From assembly GCF_902859915.1 (NCBI RefSeq), contig NZ_CADIKK010000010.1, positions 124,001-188,000 of the forward strand: DNA of 64,000 nt, in the 5' to 3' direction. Positions within the stretch are counted from its first letter, which is position 1, and every line of letters begins with the position of its first letter. The notes under the pieces were generated by a model. It was not told the DNA's origin. It ran no database searches and worked only from the letters and a program-made list of their open reading frames with translations. The position numbers and the translations under genes are program-made. Origin of the DNA: Paraburkholderia ultramafica (GTDB lineage Bacteria > Pseudomonadota > Gammaproteobacteria > Burkholderiales > Burkholderiaceae). Below, in pieces: positions 33,649 to 43,201 of this stretch.

Positions 33649-34686
33649 ATGCAGCTAGGCATGATTGGATTGGGACGCATGGGCGCAGACATGGTGCGGC
33701 GCCTGACGAAGGGCGGTCAGCACTGCATCGCTTACGACATGCAGCCGGCGGCGGTGGCAAAGCTGAAACAGGACGGCGTGGCTGGCGCGGCGTCGTTGCA
33801 GGACCTCGTCGCACAACTCGAGAAGCCGCGCGCCGTGTGGCTGATGGTGCCGGCCGCGGTGGTCGATGCGACGCTCGAACAACTCGTGCCGCTGCTGGAG
33901 CCCGGCGACATCGTGATCGACGGCGGCAACTCCTACTACCACGACGACATCCGCCGCGGCCACGAGCTGGGCGCGCGGCAGCTTCACTATGTGGACGTCG
34001 GCACGAGCGGCGGCGTCGCGGGCCGCGAACGCGGCTACTGCCTGATGATCGGCGGCGAGCCCGAAATCGTGAAGCGGCTCGAACCGATTTTCTCGACGCT
34101 CGCGCCGGGGGCCGGCGCGGCGCCCGCCACGCCGGGTCGCACCGCCAGCGCGAGCACCGCCGACCAGGGCTTCCTGCATTGCGGACCGCAAGGCGCGGGG
34201 CACTTCGTGAAGATGGTCCACAACGGCATCGAATACGGGATGATGGCCGCGTATGCCGAAGGCCTGAACATCCTGCACCACGCCGACGCCGGCAAGCACG
34301 CGCGCGCAGTCGACGCGGAAACGTCGCCGCTGCGCCGTCCCGAACTGTATCAATACGATCTGAATCTCGCAGACGTCACCGAGGTCTGGCGGCGCGGCAG
34401 CGTGATCGGCTCATGGCTGCTCGACCTGATCGCGGGGTCGCTCGTCAGCGACGCCGACCTGACGAGCTACGCGGGACGCGTATCGGATTCGGGCGAGGGG
34501 CGCTGGACCGTGGCGGCGGCGATCGACGAGGGCGTGCCCACGCCGGTGCTCAGCGCGGCGCTGTTCGCACGCTTCAGTTCACGCGGCGAAGCGGACTTCG
34601 CGAACCGCGTGTTGTCGGCGATGCGGCATGATTTCGGCGGCCACGTCGAGAAAGCGGCCGAGCCGGGCCATGCGCCGAACAGCTGA
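33649..34686 (+). CDS. gnd: 6-phosphogluconate dehydrogenase, decarboxylating (short type)
   Basis: The 345-residue protein has an N-terminal NAD(P)-binding GLGRMGADM, IVIDGGNSYYHDD, and the substrate motif VDVGTSGGVAGRERGYCLMIGG (catalytic Ser in the GTSGG loop). KMVHNGIEYGMM supplies the catalytic Lys-Asn, and ADVTEVWRRGSVIGSWLLDL follows. It is the short GndA/YqeC form that lacks the C-terminal extension of the ~470-residue enzyme. A Pro/Ala insert near residues 145-170 (GAGAAPATPGRTASASTADQ) is unusual. It oxidises 6-phosphogluconate to ribulose 5-phosphate and CO2, feeding the transketolase and phosphoketolase also encoded in this window. Confidence 0.93.
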   Translation: MQLGMIGLGRMGADMVRRLTKGGQHCIAYDMQPAAVAKLKQDGVAGAASLQDLVAQLEKPRAVWLMVPAAVVDATLEQLVPLLEPGDIVIDGGNSYYHDDIRRGHELGARQLHYVDVGTSGGVAGRERGYCLMIGGEPEIVKRLEPIFSTLAPGAGAAPATPGRTASASTADQGFLHCGPQGAGHFVKMVHNGIEYGMMAAYAEGLNILHHADAGKHARAVDAETSPLRRPELYQYDLNLADVTEVWRRGSVIGSWLLDLIAGSLVSDADLTSYAGRVSDSGEGRWTVAAAIDEGVPTPVLSAALFARFSSRGEADFANRVLSAMRHDFGGHVEKAAEPGHAPNS

Positions 34687-34706
34687 ACGCAGCGCTAATT
34701 GACCCG

Positions 34707-34730
34707 CCAACTGACGAGCCAACTGACGAG
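34707..34730 (+). repeat. Tandem 12-bp repeat between gnd and the HAD gene
   Basis: CCAACTGACGAG occurs twice in direct succession, with diverged partial copies on either side. The repeat lies in the 68-base gap and could be a slippage site; it contains no gene. Confidence 0.6.
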
Positions 34731-34754
34731 CCCACTCCAGACAAGGGAGCCGCG

Positions 34755-35447
34755 ATGCAAGCCACCACCTCCACGCCGCACGACGTTGTGTTTCTGTTCG
34801 ACTGCGACAACACCTTGCTCGACAACGATCACGTGCTGTCGGATTTGCGCACGCACATGATGCGGGAGTTCGGCACGGAGAACAGCGCGCGGTACTGGGA
34901 GATTTTCGAGGACCTGCGCGCGGAGCTGGGCTACGCCGACTACCTGGGCGCATTGCAGCGCTACCGGCTGGAGCATCCACGCGACACGCGCCTCTTGCTG
35001 ATGGCGTCGTTCCTGATCGAGTATCCGTTTGCGAACCGGCTCTATCCGGGCGCGCTGGATGCGCTCCGGCATGTGGGCCAGCGCGGGCCCACGGTGATCC
35101 TGTCCGATGGCGACGTGGTGTTCCAGCCGCGCAAGATTGCGCGTTCGGGCTTATGGGACGAGGTCGAGGGACGGGTGCTGATTTACATCCACAAGGAGCT
35201 GATGCTCGAACAGGTGATGGACTGCTATCCGGCGCGCCACTACGTGATGGTCGACGACAAACTGCGGATTCTCACGGCGATGAAAAAGTCCTGGGGCGCG
35301 AAGCTGACGACGGTCTTTCCGCGCCAGGGGCACTACGCTTTCGATCCGAAGGAGATCGCGAGCAATCCGCCCGCGGACGTGAGCATCGAGCGGATTGGCG
35401 AACTGGCGGAATTCGGCCTGGATGCGCTGGTGGGCGCGAAGGGATAG
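34755..35447 (+). CDS. HAD-superfamily hydrolase
   Basis: The 230-residue protein has motif I FLFDCDNTLLDND (nucleophile and general-acid Asp of DxDxT), motif II TVILSDGD, a Lys in the RKIARSGLWDEVEGRVL segment, and motif IV YVMVDDKLRIL. It fits the HAD hydrolase group often encoded beside 6-phosphogluconate dehydrogenase and phosphoketolase in Burkholderia. A sugar-phosphate or phosphoglycolate substrate is plausible but unproven. AAGGGAG precedes the ATG. Confidence 0.83.
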   Translation: MQATTSTPHDVVFLFDCDNTLLDNDHVLSDLRTHMMREFGTENSARYWEIFEDLRAELGYADYLGALQRYRLEHPRDTRLLLMASFLIEYPFANRLYPGALDALRHVGQRGPTVILSDGDVVFQPRKIARSGLWDEVEGRVLIYIHKELMLEQVMDCYPARHYVMVDDKLRILTAMKKSWGAKLTTVFPRQGHYAFDPKEIASNPPADVSIERIGELAEFGLDALVGAKG

Positions 35448-35541
35448 GCGTTTGGCGATGCGCGCCGCTAGCGGCTCTGGATACGCTTCAGGCGCACGAA
35501 CCCGAGAGCACCGCGCAAGCAGGCAAACCGGACACAACGCG

Positions 35542-36078
35542 TCAGGAGCCCAGCTCCTTCAACCGCGCTTGCGCATCGGCGGCGCCCATGCGCGCGGCGG
35601 CGTCGCTCGCGGTCACGCCATTCGCATCGCGGACTTTCGGGTCCGCGCCGTGCGCAATCAGCAATTCCATGATCGCGGTGCGATTGAACATCGCCGCCAC
35701 CATCAACGCGGTGCGGCCATCCGGCGATGCGCCTTCGACATCCGCACCGTGCGCGAGCAACGTCTCGATCACCTGGTCGAAACCCTTGAAGGCCGCGCCC
35801 GCAATCGGCGTCTGTCCGTTGTCGTTGCGCAGGTTCGGATCGGCGCCGCGTTCGAGCAGCGTGCGCACCGCATCCACGTGACCGTGGTAGCTCGCGAGCA
35901 TCACGAGACTGTCGCCCTTGTCGTTACGCAGATTGGGCGGCACGCCTTGTTCGATCACCGCGGCGAGCATTGCGGCATCGCCGCGCCGCGCGAGGTCGAA
36001 GACCTCCTGCGCGAGCGCAAGCAACTCGGGATCGATCTGCGGTTGGGAAGGCGGGGCGGTATCGGCGTGGTCCGTCAA
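35542..36078 (-). CDS. Ankyrin-repeat protein
   Basis: The 178-residue soluble protein has an N-terminal helix and four ankyrin repeats of about 33 residues. They are recognisable by KGDSLVMLASYHGHVDAVRT, NGQTPIAGAAFKGFDQVIET, DGRTALMVAAMFNRTAIMEL and a capping NGVTASDAAARMG. Such proteins mediate protein contacts; no partner is indicated. It is transcribed against the HAD gene and downstream of a 43-residue membrane protein on the same strand, about 95 bases away. Confidence 0.85.
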   Translation of the reverse strand: MTDHADTAPPSQPQIDPELLALAQEVFDLARRGDAAMLAAVIEQGVPPNLRNDKGDSLVMLASYHGHVDAVRTLLERGADPNLRNDNGQTPIAGAAFKGFDQVIETLLAHGADVEGASPDGRTALMVAAMFNRTAIMELLIAHGADPKVRDANGVTASDAAARMGAADAQARLKELGS

Positions 36079-36173
36079 TGGAATCTCCTTGCAAACGAAC
36101 GCGGCGCCGCAGCGGCGCCAGCAAATCGCTCAGGATACACATTATGCGTCGACGACGCCCACCCGGCGGCGCG

Positions 36174-36305
36174 CTAGTCGGCGCCGAACAGATTGACCAG
36201 CAACCCGAACACGCCGATCAGAATGGCGACGCCCACGCACAGCAGCACGAGCGACAGAACCATGGTCACGAGCACTTTGACGGAACTGGGTTTTTTCTTC
36301 GACAT
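36174..36305 (-). CDS. 43-residue single-pass membrane protein
   Basis: From ATG 36305 the minus strand encodes MSKKKPSSVKVLVTMVLSLV, then VLLCVGVAILIGVFGLLVN and a short LFGAD tail before TAG at 36174. A positively charged N-terminus followed by a 28-residue hydrophobic stretch is a typical small inner-membrane protein. Codon use matches the neighbours. The function is unknown, and it may be co-transcribed with the ankyrin gene. Confidence 0.6.
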   Translation of the reverse strand: MSKKKPSSVKVLVTMVLSLVLLCVGVAILIGVFGLLVNLFGAD

Positions 36306-36705
36306 GGTGGCCGTTAAAGTAAGAGGCGAGGAATGCGGGACGCGTCAGACGCGCGCCGCCGCTGCGCATTCGGTTCGAGCAGCGCAGATTGAGCAGCTTA
36401 ATACATTCAATCGGGACGCACCGGGAGTCTAGCGCAAGATGGCGCTCGTGCAGCCATCAAACTGATGCCCATCGCGCTTTGGACGATTGCGTCGAACCAT
36501 GGCGCGCGCTGCCTGTCACACCCGCTGACGACCCGCCACCAAGGCTGGGGAATTCCCTGGGCACAACGCGTTTGCCGCTACGCCTTCGTTGTGTCAAGTG
36601 CATGACAGGATGGTCTCCTTGTTGGCTCAACGCCGAGGCCGCCTCACGAACACCCGCTGCAGCACCCGCTAACCTGCCAGACAGTCCTTTTCGTGGAGTG
36701 ACGCC
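36306..36705. other. Intergenic region upstream of phosphoketolase
   Basis: This 400-base divergent spacer contains no recognisable gene. An AT-richer patch lies at 36395-36430. GGAG at 36694-36697 serves the phosphoketolase start. No clear operator or riboswitch fold was identified by eye. Confidence 0.4.
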
Positions 36706-39099
36706 ATGGCCGAAGCAATCTCGCATCCCACCCCGCCGCAAACCCTGGACCCCGACACGCTGCGCAAGATCGATGGTTATTGGCGCGCGTGCAACTATCT
36801 GTCGGTCGGCATGATCTATCTGCGCGACAATCCGCTGCTGCGCGAACCGCTCAAACCCGAGCACATCAAGAACCGCCTGCTGGGCCACTGGGGCTCGGAC
36901 CCGGGGCAGAGCTTCCTGCTGGTGCATCTGAACCGGATGATCCGCAAGCTCGATCTGGACATGATCTATCTGTCCGGTCCCGGTCATGGCGCGCCGGCCA
37001 GTCTGGCCCATTGCTATCTCGAAGGGCACTACTCGGAAGTCTACCCGGACCGCAGCGAAGACGAGGCCGGCATGCGGCGCTTCTTCCGGCAGTTCTCGTT
37101 TCCCGGCGGCATCGGCTCGCATTGCACGCCTGAAACACCCGGCTCGATTCACGAAGGCGGCGAGCTTGGCTATTGCCTGTCGCACGGCTACGGCGCCGCG
37201 TTCGACAACCCCGAGTTGATCGTCACGGTGATGATCGGCGACGGCGAAGCGGAAACCGGTCCGCTCGCCACCTCGTGGCACTCGAACAAATTCCTCAACC
37301 CGATTCGCGATGGCGCGGTGCTGCCGGTTCTGCATCTGAACGGCTACAAGATCGCCAATCCGACGATCCTCGCGCGAATTCCCCGCGAGGAGCTCGAAGC
37401 GTTGCTGAGCGGCTACGGCCACAAGCCGTATTTCGTCGAAGGCGACGATCCGGACACGATGCATCAGCAGATGGCCGCGACACTCGAACAGTGCATCGGC
37501 GAAATCCGCGCGATCCAGCAGCACGCGCGTGCGAACAACGACCCGTCGCGGCCGCGCTGGCCGATGATCGTGCTGCGTTCGCCGAAAGGCTGGACAGGTC
37601 CGAAGGAGGTCGACGGCCACAAGGTGGAAGGCTCGTGGCGCGCGCATCAGGTGCCGGTGCTCGATCCGGTCACCAACAGCAAGAGCCTGAAACAGGTCGA
37701 AGACTGGCTGCGCAGCTATGGGCCCGAGTCGCTGTTCGACGAAGCCGGGCGTCTGGTCGAAGAACTGCGCGAACTCGCGCCCGCCGGCGCGCGCCGCATC
37801 AGCGCCAATCCGCATGCGAACGGCGGCCTGCTGTGCAAGAGGCTCGATATGCCGCCGTTTCGCGACTATGCGGTGACGGTGAAGAAACCCGCCAGATCGT
37901 ACACGTCGCCGACCGGCGTGCTCGGCACGTTCTTGCGCGACGTGATGCGCAACAACATGACGAACTTCCGCGTGTTCGGTCCCGACGAAACCGCGAGCAA
38001 CAAGCTCAACGCGATCTATCAAACGTCGCGGAAAACCTGGCTCGCCGACACCGAGCCAGGCGACGCGGACGGCGGCGAACTGTCGCCCGACGGCCGCGTG
38101 ATGGAGATGCTCAGCGAACATACGCTCGAAGGCTGGTTCGAAGGTTACGTGCTGACCGGCCGCCACGGTCTGTTTGCGACGTATGAAGCGTTCGTCCACG
38201 TGATCGACTCGATGTTCAACCAGCACGCCAAATGGCTGGAGAAAGCCAAACGCGATCTGGACTGGCGGCAACCGGTGCCGTCGCTCAACCTGCTGATCAC
38301 GTCGCTGGTCTGGCGTCAGGATCACAACGGCTTCACGCATCAGGACCCGGGGTTTCTCGATGTCGTCACCAACAAGAGCCCGGACGTGGTGCGCATCTAT
38401 CTGCCGCCGGATGCGAACTGCCTGCTGAGCGTCGCCGATCACTGCCTGTGTTCGCGCGATTACGTGAACGTGATCGTCTCCGACAAGCAGCCGCATCTGC
38501 AGTATCTCGACATGGACGCGGCCGTCACGCATTGCACGAAGGGCATCGGCATCTGGGACTGGGCGTCGACCGATCAGGGCGTCGAGCCGGACGTGGTGAT
38601 CGCCTGCGCGGGCGACATCGCGACGATGGAAGCGCTCGCCGCCGTGCAGATTCTGAAGGAGCGCTTTGCCTCGCTGAAGATCCGTTTCGTCAACGTGGTC
38701 GATCTGTTCCGGCTGATGCCCGAGCATGCGCATCCGCACGGGCTGTCCGATCGCGATTTCGATTCGCTGTTCACCACCAGCAAGCCGGTGATCTTCAACT
38801 TCCACTCGTATGCGGCGCTCGTGCACAAGCTGACCTATAACCGCGCGAATCACGAAAACATGCACGTGCATGGCTATCAGGAGAAAGGCAACATCAACAC
38901 GCCGCTCGAACTGGCGATCGTCAATCAGGTCGACCGTTTCTCGCTGGCGATCGACGTGATCGATCGCGTGCCGGCGTTGCGCGGCGTCGGCGATCATACG
39001 AAGGAGTGGCTGCGCGGGCAGGTCATCGAGCATCTTGCCTATGCGCATGCCGAGGGCATCGATAAGGAAGAGATCCGCAACTGGACGTGGAAGAACTGA
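36706..39099 (+). CDS. xfp: Phosphoketolase (xylulose 5-phosphate/fructose 6-phosphate)
   Basis: The 797-residue protein matches full-length phosphoketolase. Visible motifs are [39 protein letters not shown], the thiamine-diphosphate motif [32 protein letters not shown], and the C-terminal [19 protein letters not shown] and [18 protein letters not shown]. It cleaves xylulose 5-phosphate or fructose 6-phosphate with phosphate to acetyl phosphate plus glyceraldehyde 3-phosphate or erythrose 4-phosphate. No acetate kinase or phosphotransacetylase is encoded nearby, so acetyl phosphate must be used by enzymes elsewhere. With gnd and tkt it suggests a pentose phosphoketolase shunt. Confidence 0.95.
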   Translation: MAEAISHPTPPQTLDPDTLRKIDGYWRACNYLSVGMIYLRDNPLLREPLKPEHIKNRLLGHWGSDPGQSFLLVHLNRMIRKLDLDMIYLSGPGHGAPASLAHCYLEGHYSEVYPDRSEDEAGMRRFFRQFSFPGGIGSHCTPETPGSIHEGGELGYCLSHGYGAAFDNPELIVTVMIGDGEAETGPLATSWHSNKFLNPIRDGAVLPVLHLNGYKIANPTILARIPREELEALLSGYGHKPYFVEGDDPDTMHQQMAATLEQCIGEIRAIQQHARANNDPSRPRWPMIVLRSPKGWTGPKEVDGHKVEGSWRAHQVPVLDPVTNSKSLKQVEDWLRSYGPESLFDEAGRLVEELRELAPAGARRISANPHANGGLLCKRLDMPPFRDYAVTVKKPARSYTSPTGVLGTFLRDVMRNNMTNFRVFGPDETASNKLNAIYQTSRKTWLADTEPGDADGGELSPDGRVMEMLSEHTLEGWFEGYVLTGRHGLFATYEAFVHVIDSMFNQHAKWLEKAKRDLDWRQPVPSLNLLITSLVWRQDHNGFTHQDPGFLDVVTNKSPDVVRIYLPPDANCLLSVADHCLCSRDYVNVIVSDKQPHLQYLDMDAAVTHCTKGIGIWDWASTDQGVEPDVVIACAGDIATMEALAAVQILKERFASLKIRFVNVVDLFRLMPEHAHPHGLSDRDFDSLFTTSKPVIFNFHSYAALVHKLTYNRANHENMHVHGYQEKGNINTPLELAIVNQVDRFSLAIDVIDRVPALRGVGDHTKEWLRGQVIEHLAYAHAEGIDKEEIRNWTWKN

Positions 39100-39202
39100 G
39101 CGAGGATGCTGGCGCGCACTCGGCACGGGCGCTTCACACCGAAGCGGCAAAGCGGATTGCGAGGCATTGGCGGGCGCTGCTGCAAGCGGATGCGGGCTGA
39201 CG

Positions 39203-39490
39203 CTATTTCGCTTTGACGACAATGCGATCCGAGACGCCAGTGACGCCGAACAGGCGCGTGACGTCTTCCAGTGCCGCGCTTCGTTGCTGATCGCGTTGCA
39301 ATTCACCGAGCAGCGTGACGCGGCCACGTGCGACGGTCACCTTGACGGTGTGTTCCGGCACGGCGGCGTCCCACGCGAGGCGGCGGGTTGCTTCCGCGGC
39401 GATTTGCGCGTCGCTCAGGCGCGTGGCGGCGGTGCCGGTCGCCCTGCCGGCGCTGGCTGGCTTGCGCCTGGCGGAGCGGGCGGTTGGCAT
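39203..39490 (-). CDS. BON-domain protein
   Basis: The 95-residue product has a basic, Ala/Arg-rich N-terminus of about 22 residues and one BON domain: LSDAQIAAEATRRLAWDAAV, VKVTVARGRVTLLGELQRDQ and GVTGVSDRIVVKA. There is no evident signal peptide, unlike OsmY-type periplasmic BON proteins, so it may be cytoplasmic. GGAG precedes the ATG at 39490. BON domains bind phospholipid or small ligands; a stress-related role is typical. It is transcribed against phosphoketolase. Confidence 0.8.
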   Translation of the reverse strand: MPTARSARRKPASAGRATGTAATRLSDAQIAAEATRRLAWDAAVPEHTVKVTVARGRVTLLGELQRDQQRSAALEDVTRLFGVTGVSDRIVVKAK

Positions 39491-40159
39491 GGGTTCTCCA
39501 CGGAAGAGACGCTGATTGAAGAACACTAGCAGATCTGAAGGATATTGCTCGTGGCGGTTGTCGAAGGAAGTGAACACTGTGCCGGGTAAATGACAAATTG
39601 CTGCCACAGGTACTGGAAAGAACCGGGAAGGCCGCGATTGGCGGTCGCGAGTTCCATGACCATCGTTATCGCGACATTGCCCGATAAACAGACTGGTGGT
39701 TTGCCATATTGATGTCCCATCCTGAATTCGACAAAACGTTGTTGTCTCCATTGTCGGGCCGACTACGGTCGTCGTACAACGTGATGGCACGGTTGAGGAA
39801 AATGCCGCGCGTTCTTTTCAGCCGTGCGGCGCATTAAAACCCTGTCGCAGCATCCGCAATCCGTCGGATGATCTATTTTTTAAGAAATATCACGATGAAA
39901 AAGAAATTTGCCTCTTCGCATATCCCGACGATTATCGCGGCCTCTGATGGGCTACCGGGTTTTTGTCCCGGTATTGCGTTAGTGTGTTCGATTGGCAATG
40001 GCAACCTCCGCGGTATGTCCGCAGCATAGGGCTCTCCCATGGTTCTGGATGCGCCTGGCGCGATCTTGAATCTATCATCCCTGCCGACTGCCCGGACGGG
40101 ACGAATGCCTGGCCGCCACAATGGGTGGTGCCACGAGTTCCGCCGACTTCCTTTTGCGA
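39491..40159. other. Long intergenic region with a possible 44-codon ORF
   Basis: This 670-base region is AT-richer than its surroundings, notably 39560-39720 and 39830-39910. An ORF from ATG 39895 to TAG 40029 starts MKKKFASSHIPTIIAASDG but lacks a clear ribosome-binding site and family resemblance. A stem of TACCGGG and CCCGGTA with a six-base loop lies within it near 39955. No RNA gene was recognised. Confidence 0.35.
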
Positions 40160-40501
40160 TCACCGCCCGGTCAGCATCCGGAGGATTTTCTGCACGATGC
40201 GCTCATGCTGCTCCAGTGCCTCATCGACCGTACGTGCTCCGTAGCTCTTGTTGTCGCGTGCTTCCATTCCGGCGATGCGCGTGACGAACAGCGAAGCCTC
40301 CCCGGTTTTCGGTTCGGACACACCCCGGAAGCGGGTCGTGACCGTCACACCGGATTCGTCCAGCAGCGTGCGGCGAAAGATCAGTTCGTTCTCGGTCATC
40401 CAACGCGACCACTCGTCGCGATCGAACACCTCGACAGGCCTGTTCTTCGCGTCGAGGATATAGAAGCGTTCCCCGCTGGACGGGACCGGGCGTGCTTTCA
40501 T
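40160..40501 (-). CDS. Conserved hypothetical protein
   Basis: The 113-residue protein contains FYILDAKNRPVEVFDRDEWS and TVTTRFRGVSEPKTGEASLF, then DNKSYGARTVDEALEQHERI. It appears soluble, with no signal or membrane helix. The ATG lies three bases after the stop of the alpha/beta hydrolase gene, so the two are translated together. I do not know the family's function. Confidence 0.65.
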   Translation of the reverse strand: MKARPVPSSGERFYILDAKNRPVEVFDRDEWSRWMTENELIFRRTLLDESGVTVTTRFRGVSEPKTGEASLFVTRIAGMEARDNKSYGARTVDEALEQHERIVQKILRMLTGR

Positions 40502-40504
40502 CGT

Positions 40505-41302
40505 TCAATGCGAAGGCGCGAGCAGGAAGCCGATCGCCTCGCGCCACCAGGTTTCGTCGACACGGCCAATCCAGTCGTTATGTTCAGCCGCGTTCACCAC
40601 CATCAGTCGTCTCGGTTCGGCCAGCGAGTTGTAGAGCGCTTCGCCGAAGCGCGCGGGGACGATGCTGTCGCGTTGCGCAACCACGACGAGGACAGGGCGG
40701 CCGAACGACGCCAGGTGGGTCACGCTGTCGTAGCGGTCGCGCAGCAGCCACTTCACGGGCAGCCACGGATAGTGGTAAGCGGCGACGTGCTCGAGCCGGT
40801 CCCATGGCGTGATGAGCATCAAGCCAGCGATCTCGTCGCGTTCACGCGAGCCGGCCGCGGCCGCCACGCCGGCCCCGAGCGATTCGCCGATGAGCAGCAG
40901 CGGCGCGCCATAGAGGCGATGCGCGAGCGCGATGGTCTGTTGGGCATCGGCGACCAGACTCGCCTCGCCTGGCGCGCCGTCGCGCGGCCCGTAGCCGGGA
41001 TATTCGGCGAGAATCACGCGCAGCCCGAGCCGGGTGAGCGCCGCGGCATAGAACGCGCGGTGTCCGGCATGTCCTGCATTGCCATGAAAGACGATCACAG
41101 TGGCGCGTGCGGATCCCGCCGGCTCGGCCACGAGGCCCCGGAACGCCTCAGGTGTCGGCCACGCGCGAAGGCCGCCGGAAGTGACATCCTCGATAGCGGC
41201 CTTCTCGGGGAAGTAGAGAAAACGATCCTGCAAGATGGCGGCTCCGGCGAACACGATCAGGCACGCGACGGTGAGACGGAACATCATCCGGGTGAATTTC
41301 AT
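40505..41302 (-). CDS. Alpha/beta hydrolase with N-terminal membrane anchor
   Basis: The 265-residue protein has an N-terminal hydrophobic anchor or signal (LTVACLIVFAGAAIL). An alpha/beta hydrolase fold follows: oxyanion VIVFHGNAGHAG, nucleophile elbow LLIGESLGAGVAAA (Ser), Asp in VVVAQRDSIVP and His in NAAEHNDWIG. It resembles the YfhR/ABHD13-like bacterial group anchored on the membrane. The substrate is unknown. It is followed immediately by the 113-residue hypothetical gene. Confidence 0.85.
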   Translation of the reverse strand: MKFTRMMFRLTVACLIVFAGAAILQDRFLYFPEKAAIEDVTSGGLRAWPTPEAFRGLVAEPAGSARATVIVFHGNAGHAGHRAFYAAALTRLGLRVILAEYPGYGPRDGAPGEASLVADAQQTIALAHRLYGAPLLLIGESLGAGVAAAAGSRERDEIAGLMLITPWDRLEHVAAYHYPWLPVKWLLRDRYDSVTHLASFGRPVLVVVAQRDSIVPARFGEALYNSLAEPRRLMVVNAAEHNDWIGRVDETWWREAIGFLLAPSH

Positions 41303-41480
41303 CGCCTTGAGCCCGATCTATCGACCTTTTGCGTAGCGCACCCAGTTTAGCGCGCATTCGCCACCGCCGATGTCCATGCGTTTCGTCAGGCTGAAGAGCA
41401 CGGCCCGCTGCGCTTGCACAACGAACCGTGGACCAGCGTCGTGCTGCATACTTGTGAATCACACCGCCGAAGGCATCGAC

Positions 41481-42428
41481 ATGGTTCCCGACCTTGCACA
41501 CTCCTGGCTGACCTGCAGCGCGCCGGTGGCCGCTGCACAGGCCGCCGGCCGCCCGCTCGTGGCGCTGGAATCGACCATCATCGCCCACGGCATGCCCTAT
41601 CCGGAGAACGTTCGCACGGCGCGCGAAGTGGAGGCCTTGATCCGAGACCTGGGCGCCGAGCCTGCGACTATCGCGCTGATCGGCGGGCGAATCCACATCG
41701 GCCTGACCGACGACGAGCTGGAACTGCTTGGCCGCTCGGACCAGGTACACAAGGTCAGCCGCCGCGACCTGCCGGCCGTGCTGGCCGGCGGCGGGCTCGG
41801 CGCCACCACGGTGGCCGGCACGATGATCTGTGCCGCCCTCGCCGGCATCGAGGTCTTTGTCACCGGAGGCATCGGCGGCGTGCATCGGGGCGCGCCGCAA
41901 ACCTTCGACATCTCGGCCGACCTGCAGGAACTGGCGAAGACCTCGGTGGCGGTGGTCTGTGCCGGTGCGAAGTCCATCCTGGACATTGGGCTCACGCTGG
42001 AATACCTGGAAACGCACGGCGTGCCGGTGCTCAGTTGCGAGCAAGACAATTTCGCTGCGTTCTACACGCGCGACAGCGGCTTTCGCGCGGACTTCAGGCT
42101 GGACGACGCGGCGCGGCAGGCACGCTTCATCCGCACCAAGTGGGACCTGGGTCTCGTGGGCGGTGTCGTATTGAGCACCCCGGTGCCTGAAGCGGCAGCG
42201 ATGGCGTTCGAAGAGATCGACGCGCTAACCCGGCAGGCGCTCGCCGAAGCCACGGCGCAAGGAATCACCGGCAAGGCCGTGACACCCTACCTGCTGGCTC
42301 GCATCAAGGCGCTGACGGGTGGACGCAGCCTCGCGACCAACATCGCGCTCGTGAAACACAATGCCGAGGTGGGGGCAAGGCTGGCGCTGGCGTTGGCACA
42401 CGCGGAGCGCGGGGCGGGCGCCGCGTAG
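41481..42428 (+). CDS. psuG: Pseudouridine-5'-phosphate glycosidase
   Basis: The 315-residue protein shows the PsuG/IndA signatures LVALESTIIAHGMPYPENVR, the Lys in KVSRRDLP, GGLGATTVAGTM, FVTGGIGGVHRG, CAGAKSILDIGLTLEYLETH, and a closing ATQGITGKAVTPYLLARI-like region. It reversibly cleaves pseudouridine 5'-phosphate to uracil and ribose 5-phosphate. The usual partner kinase PsuK is not adjacent, so phosphorylation would have to occur elsewhere. AAGG lies ten bases before ATG 41481; GTG 41454 is an alternative start. Confidence 0.92.
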   Translation: MVPDLAHSWLTCSAPVAAAQAAGRPLVALESTIIAHGMPYPENVRTAREVEALIRDLGAEPATIALIGGRIHIGLTDDELELLGRSDQVHKVSRRDLPAVLAGGGLGATTVAGTMICAALAGIEVFVTGGIGGVHRGAPQTFDISADLQELAKTSVAVVCAGAKSILDIGLTLEYLETHGVPVLSCEQDNFAAFYTRDSGFRADFRLDDAARQARFIRTKWDLGLVGGVVLSTPVPEAAAMAFEEIDALTRQALAEATAQGITGKAVTPYLLARIKALTGGRSLATNIALVKHNAEVGARLALALAHAERGAGAA

Positions 42429-42549
42429 CCGCTGGGACGTCCGCTCTCCACCAGGCTTCGCGTCAGCTTCCGACGACCACTTCTGGTGTGCGCGGTGCAA
42501 AGGCGGCGCTTTCCAGCATGTGAATAGAACCTGAAAGGACGACTCGAAC

Positions 42550-42954
42550 ATGACCGACGAGCAGGTTTTGGAAGGAGGCTGCGCATGTGGTTCGATCCGC
42601 TATCGGGTCAGCGCGCTTCCCGAGGACGCGGGCTTCTGCCATTGCCGTATTTGCCAGAAGACGACCGGTGCGCCGCTCATCGCCTGGGCCGTTGTGGCGA
42701 TCGACGCATTCGAATACACCCGCGGCGAACCGTGCGTGTACAAATCGAGCCCTTGGGGCGAGCGGCGCTTTTGCCCAACGTGCGGTACTCAGCTCGAGTA
42801 CCGGGAATCCCACTCGCCCCGCTACGTTGAACTGAACTATGCAACGCTGGACTTTCCGGCACTGATCCAGCCGTCACGGCATATCTGGTGCGCCAGCGCA
42901 TTTCCCGGCCTCGTCATAAGCGACGACTTGCCGAAGTACGATGGCGACGGATAA
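42550..42954 (+). CDS. GFA-family (glutathione-dependent formaldehyde-activating-like) zinc protein
   Basis: The 134-residue protein has the Mss4-like zinc ligands in order: GGCACGSIRYRV, GFCHCRICQKTTGAP and RRFCPTCGTQLEY. The fold and length match GFA/CENP-V proteins. Only a few members have been linked to formaldehyde-glutathione chemistry, so the name should not be read as function. GAAAGGAC precedes the ATG. It stands alone after psuG. Confidence 0.85.
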   Translation: MTDEQVLEGGCACGSIRYRVSALPEDAGFCHCRICQKTTGAPLIAWAVVAIDAFEYTRGEPCVYKSSPWGERRFCPTCGTQLEYRESHSPRYVELNYATLDFPALIQPSRHIWCASAFPGLVISDDLPKYDGDG

Positions 42955-43201
42955 GCCGGGGGGCGTCGCCGACTCCGAGCCGTCGCGGCGACGACCCATG
43001 TCAATCTTTGCGCTCCCGGTGCACCGCGAATTAGCCAACGCCACAGCGTCGGCGCCGGCGGCGATGCAAACCGGGCTGGATGGGGGTATTCGTTTCGAAA
43101 ACGTCGCGCGCAATCTCCATCGACGTGCCTTCGAAGGCGACAGGCGAGAAGCAGGAAGTACGCGTCTTCAGGGCGAGTTTCAAATCGGGAGATAAGATCT
43201 T

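Noticed and set aside
36457..39327. A 956-codon open frame antisense to phosphoketolase
   Set aside because: High GC keeps the opposite strand open; the composition is His/Arg/Val-rich without family resemblance, while the plus strand encodes a complete phosphoketolase.
39895..40029. 44-codon ORF starting MKKKFASSHI
   Set aside because: No ribosome-binding site, no family resemblance, and it overlaps an equally plausible minus-strand frame; mentioned only in the gap entry.
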